Below, in pieces: positions 18,701 to 27,316 of a stretch of DNA of 64,000 nt. Source of the DNA: Alphaproteobacteria bacterium (GTDB lineage Bacteria > Pseudomonadota > Alphaproteobacteria > Micavibrionales > Micavibrionaceae); NCBI GenBank assembly GCA_002401695.1, contig NVTV01000003.1, positions 186,001-250,000 on the forward strand. The letters run 5' to 3'. The position numbers and the translations under genes were made by a program. Every line of letters begins with the position of its first letter. Position 1 is the first letter of the stretch. The notes beneath the pieces were generated by a model. The model was not told the origin of the DNA and did not search any database. It was given only the letters and a program-made list of their open reading frames with translations.

Positions 18701-20359
18701 TTGACGAACAAGCAGTTATTTTCAGTATTTTTAGGGCTATTATTTTGCACAATATTTTCGCATGGTGCTTTTGCTGCCAGCGATGATATCAGCCAAATTG
18801 CTAGAAATATATCAAGTTCGACAGTGCAACTACCTGCTATGATCGCTGGATTTGCCTATCTTTCAGGTTTATTAATGGGCGTAACTGCCGTTTTCAAAAC
18901 AGTGGATCACGTCTCTAATCCCGTACAAACGCCGATAAGGGTGCCTGTTATCAGGTTCTTGATCGGTGGCGCTCTGTTCGCGTTACCTATAATCACAGAA
19001 GCTGCTGTAACAACGATCAACGGCGGTGTGACTACTGGTTTTGACTATGATGCGGGAATTGTTGGTTCAATTTCAGGTATCTTTAATATTCTTGGATATA
19101 TTCCGGGTGTTGGTGGTAACTTCAACTCCATTTTAAGCTCACTCATCTTTTCAACGTCACAAGTACCCGCGCTCGTTGCAACAGTCGCATATTTGCTCGG
19201 AATGCTTCTAACCGTATCTGCGCTATACAAAACAAGAGATCATGTCGAAGATCCCGAGAGAGTACCTCTGAAAGATGCCATTATTCGCTTTCTTACGGCT
19301 GGCGCATTGTTAGCTTTACCAACAATGTTCGATACAATGTATAATGCGATTAATGGTTCCGGCATGGGTGCTTTTGGAACAATTTCAACAATATTAGGCG
19401 GAGCCGGATGGTTCAACTCAACACAAATCGGCTCTATTTTTACGGGCTTTAGTGGCTGTACAGGCGTTGTTGCCATCACGGCCGATGTCGGATCTGTTCT
19501 CTGTAAGGTGCTGGCGTCAACCATGGCATTGCCTGGCTTCTTGACCGCTGTTGCTTACTTCATAGGGTTAATCTTGGGTGTTTGGGCAATTCTTAAAATT
19601 CGTGATCATGTGAACAATCCAGCACAAACCGCGCTTTCAGAAGGTGTTTCAAGATTAATCGCAGCAGGTGCATTTTTTGCACTGCCGGTTGTTACTATGG
19701 CTATGGCGTTTAGTATTACACCAAATACTGTTGCACTACAGGCACTTGATCGGGCCAATACTGGCTTTACCGGCCCGGCGCCAACATGTGGAACAGCCAA
19801 CTCCCTTGATCAGGCGATGGCCTGTTTCATGGATGATATCCTTGGGCCATCACATGTGTTGCTTAACTTCTTCTGTTTTTGTGCCGGTACTATCTTTATT
19901 ATGATCGGCATATCAAGACTGACAAAATCCGCACAAGAAGGTGCCAGAGGGCCAGGCGGAATAGGCACATTATCTACTTTTGTCGTCGGAGGCCTCTTAA
20001 TGTCTGCAACGACAATTCTAAGAGCCATCTCATCCAGCTTATTTACAGGTGTTGGAATTACAGGGCGGAGCACGACACAGGCAAACCTTGCATATACTGG
20101 CGCAATGAGTGCCGCAGAGACCGCGGCAGCATATAATGTCATCAATGCGGTTTTAAAATTCATGATCGTTATCGGCATGATCAGCTTTGTACGGGGACTC
20201 TTCATTATGCGTGATGTTTCAGAGGGCAGCCAAGGCGCATCAACTATGGCTGGCATGACACATATCATTGGTGGAGCCCTCGCTGTGAATCTTGGGCCAC
20301 TCCTAAACGCGATCCAGACAACCCTTGGAATCACTGCATTTGGTGTGACATTCTCATAA
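18701..20359 (+). CDS. IcmC/DotE-position polytopic protein built from tandem IcmD-like units
   Basis: A 552-residue hydrophobic protein with a signal-like N-terminus (1-25) and about ten membrane segments. Three homologous units share 'LPxxxxxxAYLxGxLxxVxALxKxxDHVxxP' followed by 'RxxxxGALFALP'. The K-x-x-DHV motifs start at residues 66, 177 and 299, so the units are about 110-120 residues. Two degenerate segments follow (about 370-450 and 475-550). The unit matches the 132-residue IcmD-like protein encoded next. Legionella has a single small IcmC/DotE (about 190 residues) at this position, so this looks like an internal amplification, perhaps also covering a DotA-like channel role. Start: TTG at 18701 with AAGGAG about 8 nt upstream. 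Confidence 0.75.
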   Translation: MTNKQLFSVFLGLLFCTIFSHGAFAASDDISQIARNISSSTVQLPAMIAGFAYLSGLLMGVTAVFKTVDHVSNPVQTPIRVPVIRFLIGGALFALPIITEAAVTTINGGVTTGFDYDAGIVGSISGIFNILGYIPGVGGNFNSILSSLIFSTSQVPALVATVAYLLGMLLTVSALYKTRDHVEDPERVPLKDAIIRFLTAGALLALPTMFDTMYNAINGSGMGAFGTISTILGGAGWFNSTQIGSIFTGFSGCTGVVAITADVGSVLCKVLASTMALPGFLTAVAYFIGLILGVWAILKIRDHVNNPAQTALSEGVSRLIAAGAFFALPVVTMAMAFSITPNTVALQALDRANTGFTGPAPTCGTANSLDQAMACFMDDILGPSHVLLNFFCFCAGTIFIMIGISRLTKSAQEGARGPGGIGTLSTFVVGGLLMSATTILRAISSSLFTGVGITGRSTTQANLAYTGAMSAAETAAAYNVINAVLKFMIVIGMISFVRGLFIMRDVSEGSQGASTMAGMTHIIGGALAVNLGPLLNAIQTTLGITAFGVTFS

Positions 20360-20381
20360 AAAAAATAAATAAAAATAAATG

Positions 20382-20410
20382 TGGCAATTTTGTGGCACAG
20401 CTGATATGAT
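20382..20410 (+). promoter_or_regulatory. Candidate extended -10 promoter for the icmD-like gene
   Basis: TGATATGAT (20402-20410) is an extended -10 element. TGGCAA (20382-20387) lies 17 bp upstream as a weak -35. Two direct copies of TGTGGCA (20380-20386, 20391-20397) overlap it and may bind a regulator. The downstream gene has a strong AGGAGG site and biased codons, consistent with its own strong promoter. Confidence 0.4.
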
Positions 20411-20454
20411 CATTACATAAAGTAAGTTATCAATTGGTAAGAGGAGGAACAATT

Positions 20455-20853
20455 ATGTTCAATAAAACCAAAACATCATATTACAAACTAGGCGCAGCAA
20501 TGACAATGGGTCTGATGGCAACATCAGGTACAGCAAACGCTGCTGCTAACAACTTTAGCTCCATCGCGGGTAACATCAACACATCTATGTCAGCTTTACC
20601 TGGCTTGATCACTGCTGTTGCATACCTATTTGGTGTTCTTCTTTGTGTTCTTGGTATCATGAAAATTAAAGATCATGTTGAAAACCCAACACAAACACCT
20701 TTGAAAGAGGGTTGTATCCGTCTAATCGCTGGTGGTGCATTATTCGCGCTTCCAATTATGACAGAAGCAATGCTAGAGTCACTAGACGTTGGTAACGTAT
20801 CAACAGGTGCGACAACATCTACACTTTCATCTGTGACTTTCGTTACATCATAA
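20455..20853 (+). CDS. icmD: IcmD/DotP-like small membrane protein
   Basis: A 132-residue protein, the same length as I recall for Legionella IcmD. It has a cleavable signal sequence (about 1-30, 'TSGTANAA'), a membrane segment (about 48-68, 'LPGLITAVAYLFGVLLCVLG'), the 'KIKDHVENPTQTPL' loop (70-83) and a second hydrophobic segment ending 'GGALFALPI' (93-101). The Ser/Thr-rich tail is short. I took the ATG at 20455, 8 nt after GAGGAGG, over an upstream TTG. Codon use differs from neighbours: Gly is almost always GGT and Asn nearly always AAC, as in the porin at 47 kb, which suggests high expression. A pilin-like abundant subunit is possible. Confidence 0.72.
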   Translation: MFNKTKTSYYKLGAAMTMGLMATSGTANAAANNFSSIAGNINTSMSALPGLITAVAYLFGVLLCVLGIMKIKDHVENPTQTPLKEGCIRLIAGGALFALPIMTEAMLESLDVGNVSTGATTSTLSSVTFVTS

Positions 20854-20867
20854 TAAAAAGGATGGTA

Positions 20868-21587
20868 ATGGGATCTATACCCATATCACTCGGACTTTCC
20901 AGACAAAGCGAAAGTTCAAACGAAATAAAAGGTGGAGCCGGCTCAGCTGGCTCCACTTCTTCTGTGAAACAAACTCTTTCTAAAGAGCTGAAACAAAAAA
21001 TATTCACGCGTGATGATAACACCTGCCAATGCTGTGACTTTCAGGCAAAAAAATATCAAGAAATTCTGTTCGTAAACGGTAATAAAAATGATTTATCCGA
21101 GAACAACCTCAAAACAATTTGTATTTTTTGTCACCAATGTTTCAATTTAGATACCGTCAGTGTTATGCGCTCCGGTGTTTTACTTTGGCTGCCGGAAATT
21201 AAACAAGCCGACTTACACCATATTTCGCGCGCCATATATGTCGCCCGCATCTCTCAGGGCCCCATTGCAGAGGCTGCGCGCAAATCTTTGGATGCTCTTA
21301 TGAAACGACGCGATGCGGTAAGGGCGCGAATCGGTACAGATGACCCTTATATTCTCTCTACGATATTAAAGGATTATCTTACAGACGCACATTACGCAAA
21401 TCGTGAGACTAAGATTGAGGGCATTCGACTTTTCCCTCTTGATCGCCGCATCATTAAAGAGGCCGATCTGGAATTTAATCAATTTCCGCAAATTTTGGCA
21501 TATTGGCGTTCAAAAGATGGGCCTTTTGGCGGAAAGACGCCTCAGAAATGGTTTGACATTTATCATCAAATCCAAAATGCCGCCTAA
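20868..21587 (+). CDS. icmJ: IcmJ/DotN-like T4BSS coupling-complex protein
   Basis: A 239-residue soluble protein. An HNH-like zinc-binding fold is indicated by 'CQCC' (about 60) and 'CIFCHQC' (about 95), separated by a short hairpin. The rest is helical. IcmJ/DotN belongs to the type IV coupling complex with DotL and DotM, which recruits substrates at the inner membrane, and its HNH fold is thought to be non-catalytic. The order icmD-icmJ-icmB matches Legionella. The ATG at 20868 is preferred to the one at 20862 because AAGGATGG then has normal spacing. DotL, DotM, IcmS and IcmW are not in the window. Confidence 0.8.
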   Translation: MGSIPISLGLSRQSESSNEIKGGAGSAGSTSSVKQTLSKELKQKIFTRDDNTCQCCDFQAKKYQEILFVNGNKNDLSENNLKTICIFCHQCFNLDTVSVMRSGVLLWLPEIKQADLHHISRAIYVARISQGPIAEAARKSLDALMKRRDAVRARIGTDDPYILSTILKDYLTDAHYANRETKIEGIRLFPLDRRIIKEADLEFNQFPQILAYWRSKDGPFGGKTPQKWFDIYHQIQNAA

Positions 21588-21725
21588 ATTCGCCTTTTAT
21601 TTTCATAGTGCGCAAAAAATTATTATATTTGGCACTTTCTGTGCTGGACTATAGAATTCTGCTGTATTAATATTAACGTTTATACGCTACTATCCTTTAT
21701 AGATTAATAAGCAAAATAGACCTCT

Positions 21726-24700
21726 ATGAAATTATTTGACAAAATACTAGCGCCTTTTCAAAAAGCACTAAGGCAATCTGTATCTTCTTTCATCCGCCTT
21801 GAGACAAGAGAAAACGAGTTTACCCTTGTCTCTACGGACGGCTCTCTTGTTACCTATCTGAAAATTGAGGGCAGTAAACAAATCATCGGTGACGAAGAAT
21901 ATGAAAACATCATCAACTCCGCAAATATTAAAATTGGTGCGCGTTTTGACCGTATTGGGCATGCAATGCAAGTCTATTTTGTCCGCGATCCATCACGCAT
22001 AAGACAAACCCTTACAGATCAGATACATCCCAGCCGCATTACCGCGCATAATATAGGTTTGGATCTTGAGGATTTATTTGAAGAAAAAATAGGCCATCTT
22101 GAAAAATTCCTTACACATGAAGAACAATATTTTGTTCTATGGACACGCCCTTCCTGCCTCACAAAAAACGAATCAAAAAGAGCGGGCGAAGACGCAAAAG
22201 AAGAAGGCAAAGATTGGCCGGTTGCACCAAATGCACAATATCCCTTAGGCATTATGGAACCCCTTAGAACGCGTCATAAAAGTTTCATTTCCGCAATGAA
22301 AACGGCATTTGACGAACTTGGTATCGAATGTAATGTCCTAGAAGTGCATGATGCCCTTAACGCAGTGCGCAGTAACCTATTCCCTGATCGTGCAAATGAT
22401 AAATGGCGCGCCTGCCTTCCGGGTGATCCAATTCCGCCGCGCGCACCACAAAGTACCGTCGATATGTCGGACATTCTATGGCCTACTCTTCCAAACCAAA
22501 TCACTGCTGCAGAAGCCAATATTTTGGGGAAATCCGTTGTGCGCATCGGAAATTTACTCTGGGCCGGTGCAGACATGACCTTGGGGCCAATGGATTCAAT
22601 GCCTTTCCCTATTCTTTTGAATCGCTTGGTTGAAGCAGATATTCCATTTCGTGTTTCCTTTCTTATTGAAGGCGGCGGCGCAGCAGCTGTTGCGATGAGA
22701 TCATTCGCAGCAACCCTTTTGGGGCCAACCAATGCAGGTAACAAGCCGATTAAATACTCTCTGGAAAGCCTGACAACGCTTGCCAGACAAGAGCCTGTCG
22801 TGAAAATCCGTATTTCCTTCGCCACATGGTGTAAAATCAGTGAAAAAGACCAAATTCTTGACCGCCTATCGATATTACTGCAGTCTTTCGAGAGTTGGGG
22901 CTATGCGCAGGTGAGCGAATATTCCGGCGATCCTCTTGATTGCGTCATGTCCTCTGCAATGGGTATTCATTGCGCAGGAACCGCGCCATCAGGCATCGCG
23001 CCCATGATCGAAATCATGAAGCTTTTGCCATGGCAAAGACCATCAAGTCCCTTCGAAACAGGAGCTATGATTTTCAGAACACCTGATGGGAAAATTTGGC
23101 CCTATCAAACAGGAACAAATCTGACCACAACATGGTTCGATCTGATATTTGCGCAACCGGGTGGTGGTAAATCCGTTCTGTTGAATACACTGAATTTTGG
23201 TACATGCATTACACCGGGTTTGAGTAAACTTCCTTACGTTTCGGTTATTGATATTGGCCCATCTTCTTCGGGTCTTATTTCCCTGATTAAAGAAGCTCTC
23301 CCCCTTGATCGTCAACATGAAGCCGCCTATTTCCGTCTTCAAATGGCACATCAATATGCGATTAACCCTTTTGATACCCAATTGGGATGTCGCTATCCTC
23401 TGCCAGATGAAAGAAGTTTCTTGGTTGAACTTCTCACACTTCTGACCACGCCGCCGGGCTATGACAAGCCATATGACGGTATGCAACAACTTTGTGGACT
23501 TGTGGTTGATGAGATGTTCCGCTGGCGGGATGATGCCTCTGCCAACGCAGAGTCTCGCCCGTATTTACCGCGCCTTGAGATGGAAATTGACGCGGCCATT
23601 CAAAAACACAATGTGCATTTGCCCTCTGATCCGTTCTGGTGGGATATCGTGGATAAAATGTTTGAGCTGGGGCAGACTCACCTTGCCAATATGGCGCAAC
23701 GTCACGCTGTTCCTACACTTAATGATGCGATTACAGCCTCAAGACGACCGCAAATCCGCTCTCTACTGGAAGAAACATCCGTTGGTGTAAGTGCGGAAAG
23801 TGTCGTCGGCGCGTTTGAGCGTATGATTACATCCGCTATTCGTGAATATCCGATTTTATCTTCCGTTACACAATTTGACATCGCAGATACACGTCTATGT
23901 TCTCTCGATTTGATGGATGTCGCTCCACAAGGGGATGAAGCCGCAGACAGGCAAACCTCTATCATGTACATGCTTGGGCGTCATGCCTTGGTTCGCTCAT
24001 GGTGGGTCAGTGCAGAAAGCCTGCAACATATACCTGAAAAATTTCGCGAGCACCATGCCGCCAGATTGCAAGATATTGGCGAAACACCAAAACGTTTGAA
24101 CTTTGACGAATTTCACAGAACAAGCCGATCAAATGCTGTGCGCGCGCAAGTTATTCGCGATGTTCGTGAGGGACGTAAACGCGGCGTACAAATTGTTCTT
24201 ACATCGCAGCTTATTGACGATTTCGACAAAGACATGGTCGATTTAGCAACCGGAATTTGGGTTTTGGGTACTGCTATTTCCGATAAAGCCGTACAAAATG
24301 TTGTCGACCGCTTTGGCCTGTCCAATACCGCAAAACATATTATGCGTTACAAACTTACGGGGCCAAAATCCATTGGCGCACCTGCGCTGATTGTTATCGG
24401 ATCAACATCGGGTCGTTATGAACAACATATCTATAACACTCTGGGCCCGATCGAGCTTTGGGCTTTCTCAACCTCGGCAGAAGATGTATCGATCAGAAAC
24501 CGTCTCTATTCCGTTTTGGGCGCCGCGCGCGCCAGACAAATGCTTGCATCGGTCTTCCCAGGCGGCAGTGCAAGAACAGAAATTAGACGGCGTGTTCTTG
24601 CAAATAGTGAGGGCGGTGATTCAAGAAATGCAATGATCAGTGGCGTTATTGATGAAATCATTAGAGAACTCGTAGATGAAAGCAAAGAAACACAAGAAGC

Positions 24701-24737
24701 AGAAGATAACAAACGTGTTAACCTCCAATTAAGTTAA
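21726..24737 (+). CDS. icmB: DotO/IcmB-like T4BSS ATPase
   Basis: A 1003-residue VirB4-like ATPase, close to Legionella DotO (about 1009). The N-terminal domain (about 1-430) precedes an AAA-type motor with a Walker A motif 'AQPGGGKS' (about 475-483) and an acidic Walker B-type region 'LNFDEFHRTSRS' (about 789). 'GRKRGVQIVLTSQLIDDF' follows as in VirB4/TraG-type sensor regions. DotO forms the cytoplasmic energy centre with DotB. It is preceded by a 138-bp A/T-rich gap after icmJ, so it may also have its own promoter. A small bitopic gene follows after 7 bp. Confidence 0.92.
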   Translation: MKLFDKILAPFQKALRQSVSSFIRLETRENEFTLVSTDGSLVTYLKIEGSKQIIGDEEYENIINSANIKIGARFDRIGHAMQVYFVRDPSRIRQTLTDQIHPSRITAHNIGLDLEDLFEEKIGHLEKFLTHEEQYFVLWTRPSCLTKNESKRAGEDAKEEGKDWPVAPNAQYPLGIMEPLRTRHKSFISAMKTAFDELGIECNVLEVHDALNAVRSNLFPDRANDKWRACLPGDPIPPRAPQSTVDMSDILWPTLPNQITAAEANILGKSVVRIGNLLWAGADMTLGPMDSMPFPILLNRLVEADIPFRVSFLIEGGGAAAVAMRSFAATLLGPTNAGNKPIKYSLESLTTLARQEPVVKIRISFATWCKISEKDQILDRLSILLQSFESWGYAQVSEYSGDPLDCVMSSAMGIHCAGTAPSGIAPMIEIMKLLPWQRPSSPFETGAMIFRTPDGKIWPYQTGTNLTTTWFDLIFAQPGGGKSVLLNTLNFGTCITPGLSKLPYVSVIDIGPSSSGLISLIKEALPLDRQHEAAYFRLQMAHQYAINPFDTQLGCRYPLPDERSFLVELLTLLTTPPGYDKPYDGMQQLCGLVVDEMFRWRDDASANAESRPYLPRLEMEIDAAIQKHNVHLPSDPFWWDIVDKMFELGQTHLANMAQRHAVPTLNDAITASRRPQIRSLLEETSVGVSAESVVGAFERMITSAIREYPILSSVTQFDIADTRLCSLDLMDVAPQGDEAADRQTSIMYMLGRHALVRSWWVSAESLQHIPEKFREHHAARLQDIGETPKRLNFDEFHRTSRSNAVRAQVIRDVREGRKRGVQIVLTSQLIDDFDKDMVDLATGIWVLGTAISDKAVQNVVDRFGLSNTAKHIMRYKLTGPKSIGAPALIVIGSTSGRYEQHIYNTLGPIELWAFSTSAEDVSIRNRLYSVLGAARARQMLASVFPGGSARTEIRRRVLANSEGGDSRNAMISGVIDEIIRELVDESKETQEAEDNKRVNLQLS

Positions 24738-24744
24738 TATCGAC

Positions 24745-25320
24745 ATGAGTGAAGAAACAGAAATATTAAAACAAACCGTTATCGCAGATGAACTGCCGAA
24801 GGCTTCCCTTGCCGATAAACTGAAAGAACAGAAAAAAGCAAAAGGTAAAAAAACAAGAAAAAGAGTGATCATTTGGGGATTTCTGCTGTTGTTCAGTTAC
24901 GCTTTTTGGTGGTTGAGCAAACCATTTAAAGCCACAGCCACCTATGGTATTTGCAAATCTTTTCTTGAACTTTATGTACCCTACCCGCATACGATACATG
25001 TCAGTGAAATAAAACCTCAAAGAGACGGCAGTTTGAAACTGTGGTTTATACATGTAGGTGCCTTTGGCGAATACCGTATGGAATCATTCCAATGCAAATT
25101 GGTTAATAACCCTGATACTGGTGTTCTTGAACTAACACAGCTTAAGCTACATAAGGTACAAATAAGTTCTGAGCGGGTCAAATACCTAAACAATGCTCTG
25201 CCATATTTCGTAGAAAACCCGCTTGTTTTAAACTGGCCGACAAAATTACCGGACAGCCTAAACGACTTGCATTTCGACTTCGACAGAGTCAGAAAAATTA
25301 TCATCAATCCAGACAAGTAA
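24745..25320 (+). CDS. Small bitopic protein downstream of icmB, function unknown
   Basis: A 191-residue protein: a Lys-rich cytoplasmic N-terminus (about 20-43), one transmembrane helix (about 44-60, 'IIWGFLLLFSYAFWWL') and a periplasmic domain of about 130 residues with 'FGEYRMESFQCKLV'. I do not recognise a family. It starts 7 bp after the icmB stop and ends before the metabolic genes, so it is most likely the last gene of the Dot/Icm operon. It could be a lineage-specific inner-membrane accessory. Confidence 0.65.
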   Translation: MSEETEILKQTVIADELPKASLADKLKEQKKAKGKKTRKRVIIWGFLLLFSYAFWWLSKPFKATATYGICKSFLELYVPYPHTIHVSEIKPQRDGSLKLWFIHVGAFGEYRMESFQCKLVNNPDTGVLELTQLKLHKVQISSERVKYLNNALPYFVENPLVLNWPTKLPDSLNDLHFDFDRVRKIIINPDK

Positions 25321-25336
25321 AGTTAAATTAAACGCT

Positions 25337-26374
25337 ATGAAATATAAAACATTAGGGCGCACAGACCTGAGTGTCAGTCAAATCTGTCTAGGCACAATGA
25401 CTTGGGGGCTTCAAAATAACGAAGCCGAAGGCCACGAACAAATGGACTATGCGCTGGAGCAAGGGATTAACTTCTTTGATACAGCAGAACTATACGCCGT
25501 TCCGCCAAGTGAGGAAACCTACGGCAAGACCGAAACCATTATCGGCACATGGTTCAAAAAAACAGGCAACCGCGACAAGGTTATTCTAGCCTCCAAAATT
25601 GTTGGTGCAGGACTGCCATGGGTACGCGATGGCGGGGACATAACGCCAGACAGCGTGAAATCTGCGCTGGATGACAGCCTCAAACGTCTGCAAACAGACT
25701 ATATTGATTTGTACCAACTCCACTGGCCGAATCGCGGCGGATATCATTTTTCACAACAGTGGAACTTCGCGCCAAATTTTAACAAAAATGAAGTTGAAGC
25801 AAACTTTATCGCTGTGCTGGAAACGCTGGACGCTCTGGTTAAAGAGGGGAAAATAAGGCATATCGGGCTTTCTAACGAAACCGCATGGGGCACGATGAAG
25901 TGGCTGCGCCTGTCCGAGGAACGCAACCTGCCGCGCATGGTTTCTATCCAGAATGAATATAGCCTTTTAAACCGCCCGTTCGATACGGATTTGCATGAAG
26001 TTGCCGTGGCAGAAGATTGCGGCTTGCTGGCTTGGTCTCCCCTTGCAGGTGGCCTTATCAGCGGCAAATACCTGAACGGCGCACGCCCGAAAGGTACACG
26101 TTGGGACATTGAAGAACGCTTCCTAGAACGCGACACACAAGCCGCCGACAGCGCAGTCACAGCCTATATCGCGGTTGCCGAGAAACACGGGCTTGATGTC
26201 TGTCAAATGGCACTGGCGTTCGTTAATCAGCAACCTTTTGTGACTTCCAATATCATTGGCGCAACCAGTATGGAGCAACTTAAAAGCAACATCGCATCCA
26301 TTGATATCACGCTGTCACAGGACGTTTTGGATGATATCGCCACAACATTTAAACAATTCCCAATGGTGTATTAG
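25337..26374 (+). CDS. tas: Tas/YgdS-like aldo/keto reductase
   Basis: A 345-residue NAD(P)H-dependent aldo/keto reductase, full length and close to E. coli Tas. It has 'LGTMTWG' near the N-terminus, the catalytic Asp-Tyr region 'FFDTAELYAVPP', 'ASKIVG' with the conserved Lys, 'RLQTDYIDLYQLHWP' and 'GKIRHIGLSNETAWG'. The C-terminal cofactor region is 'GATSMEQLKSNI'. The physiological substrate is unknown. It starts 16 bp after the preceding gene, so read-through from the secretion operon is possible, but the product is an ordinary cytosolic enzyme. Confidence 0.85.
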   Translation: MKYKTLGRTDLSVSQICLGTMTWGLQNNEAEGHEQMDYALEQGINFFDTAELYAVPPSEETYGKTETIIGTWFKKTGNRDKVILASKIVGAGLPWVRDGGDITPDSVKSALDDSLKRLQTDYIDLYQLHWPNRGGYHFSQQWNFAPNFNKNEVEANFIAVLETLDALVKEGKIRHIGLSNETAWGTMKWLRLSEERNLPRMVSIQNEYSLLNRPFDTDLHEVAVAEDCGLLAWSPLAGGLISGKYLNGARPKGTRWDIEERFLERDTQAADSAVTAYIAVAEKHGLDVCQMALAFVNQQPFVTSNIIGATSMEQLKSNIASIDITLSQDVLDDIATTFKQFPMVY

Positions 26375-26395
26375 GACGCGAAAAGAGCTAAAACT

Positions 26396-27316
26396 TTGAA
26401 GAAAATCGCCTTTGTTTCAGGATCAGACAGTAATTACTTTCCTATGCTGGTGGAACTGATTCATTGCCTGCGCAATCACCCTGATAACACGCTCCAAAGC
26501 TATGATATTTGCATCATGGATACGGGGATGAGCGAGGCACAAAACGCCTATATCAAAACCGTCGCCGATCAAGTGATTAAACCCGACTGGCCGTGCGATT
26601 TACCTGCAAGCCGTGTGCGCGGACGGGAGTATCTGAAGTCCTGCGTCTGCCGTCCGTTTATCAATAAGATATTTGAAGGCTATGGCACTTATATATGGCT
26701 GGACACCGATACGTGGCTGCAAACGTGGGAGCCTATCGACCTGCTGATAAAAGGTGCAGCGAAATCAGGCCTCGCCATCTGTCCGCAGGCTGATCGCGCC
26801 TATGGCAAAGCGATGCGCCTGAAATGGCTTGGCCCCTTTCCGTGGAAAGCCCGCAGTTTCTATTACAGCAACGCCAGAAAAGCCTTTGACGGCCGCACGG
26901 CACGCGCACTGTTCCCCTATCCTGCCTTAAACGCAGGCGTGTTTTCGATTACCGGTGATGCGCCGCATTGGGATAAATGGCAAGAATTACTGCTCAAAGC
27001 ATTGAAGAAGGGCAAGGTCTTCACCGCCGAGCAGCTCACCCTTGGCATGATGGTGTATCTAGATGGATACAGCGCAGAATTCCTGCCCGCTTATTGCAAT
27101 TGGCTGTGTGATACGCCGCCCGTTTGGGACACTGAGCAAGGGATATTTGTTGAGCCCTATCTGCCCAATCACCCGATTGGCGTGATGCATCTTTCCGGCT
27201 ATGACGACTTGCGCCTTGATCGCAGCATCACCGTAGACTTCAAAACGACACGCGGCGAAACCATCTCTATGGTGCCGCGCTATATGGGGATTGATGGGGA
27301 AAAGATTACGCTTTAA
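26396..27316 (+). CDS. Putative GT-A type glycosyltransferase
   Basis: A 306-residue cytosolic protein without signal or membrane segments. 'YIWLDTDTWLQ' (about residue 101) is a DxD motif of the kind that binds a metal-nucleotide-sugar in GT-A glycosyltransferases. 'YPALNAGVFSITGD' (about 180) resembles the acceptor-side 'NAGV' loop of GT8-like enzymes. The donor and acceptor cannot be told. The TTG start is 22 bp after the tas stop, with only a weak AAGAG upstream. The 3' end overlaps the convergent tetR gene by 11 bp. Confidence 0.55.
   Translation: MKKIAFVSGSDSNYFPMLVELIHCLRNHPDNTLQSYDICIMDTGMSEAQNAYIKTVADQVIKPDWPCDLPASRVRGREYLKSCVCRPFINKIFEGYGTYIWLDTDTWLQTWEPIDLLIKGAAKSGLAICPQADRAYGKAMRLKWLGPFPWKARSFYYSNARKAFDGRTARALFPYPALNAGVFSITGDAPHWDKWQELLLKALKKGKVFTAEQLTLGMMVYLDGYSAEFLPAYCNWLCDTPPVWDTEQGIFVEPYLPNHPIGVMHLSGYDDLRLDRSITVDFKTTRGETISMVPRYMGIDGEKITL

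Noticed and set aside
19810-20334. A 174-residue open frame antisense to the IcmC-position gene
   Set aside because: The plus strand encodes clear membrane repeats. The antisense frame is rich in Pro and Thr without pattern and lacks a ribosome site.
20380-20410. Possible sigma-54 promoter from the TGGCAC upstream of the icmD-like gene
   Set aside because: No TTGC element at the required distance. An extended -10 sigma-70 promoter fits better.
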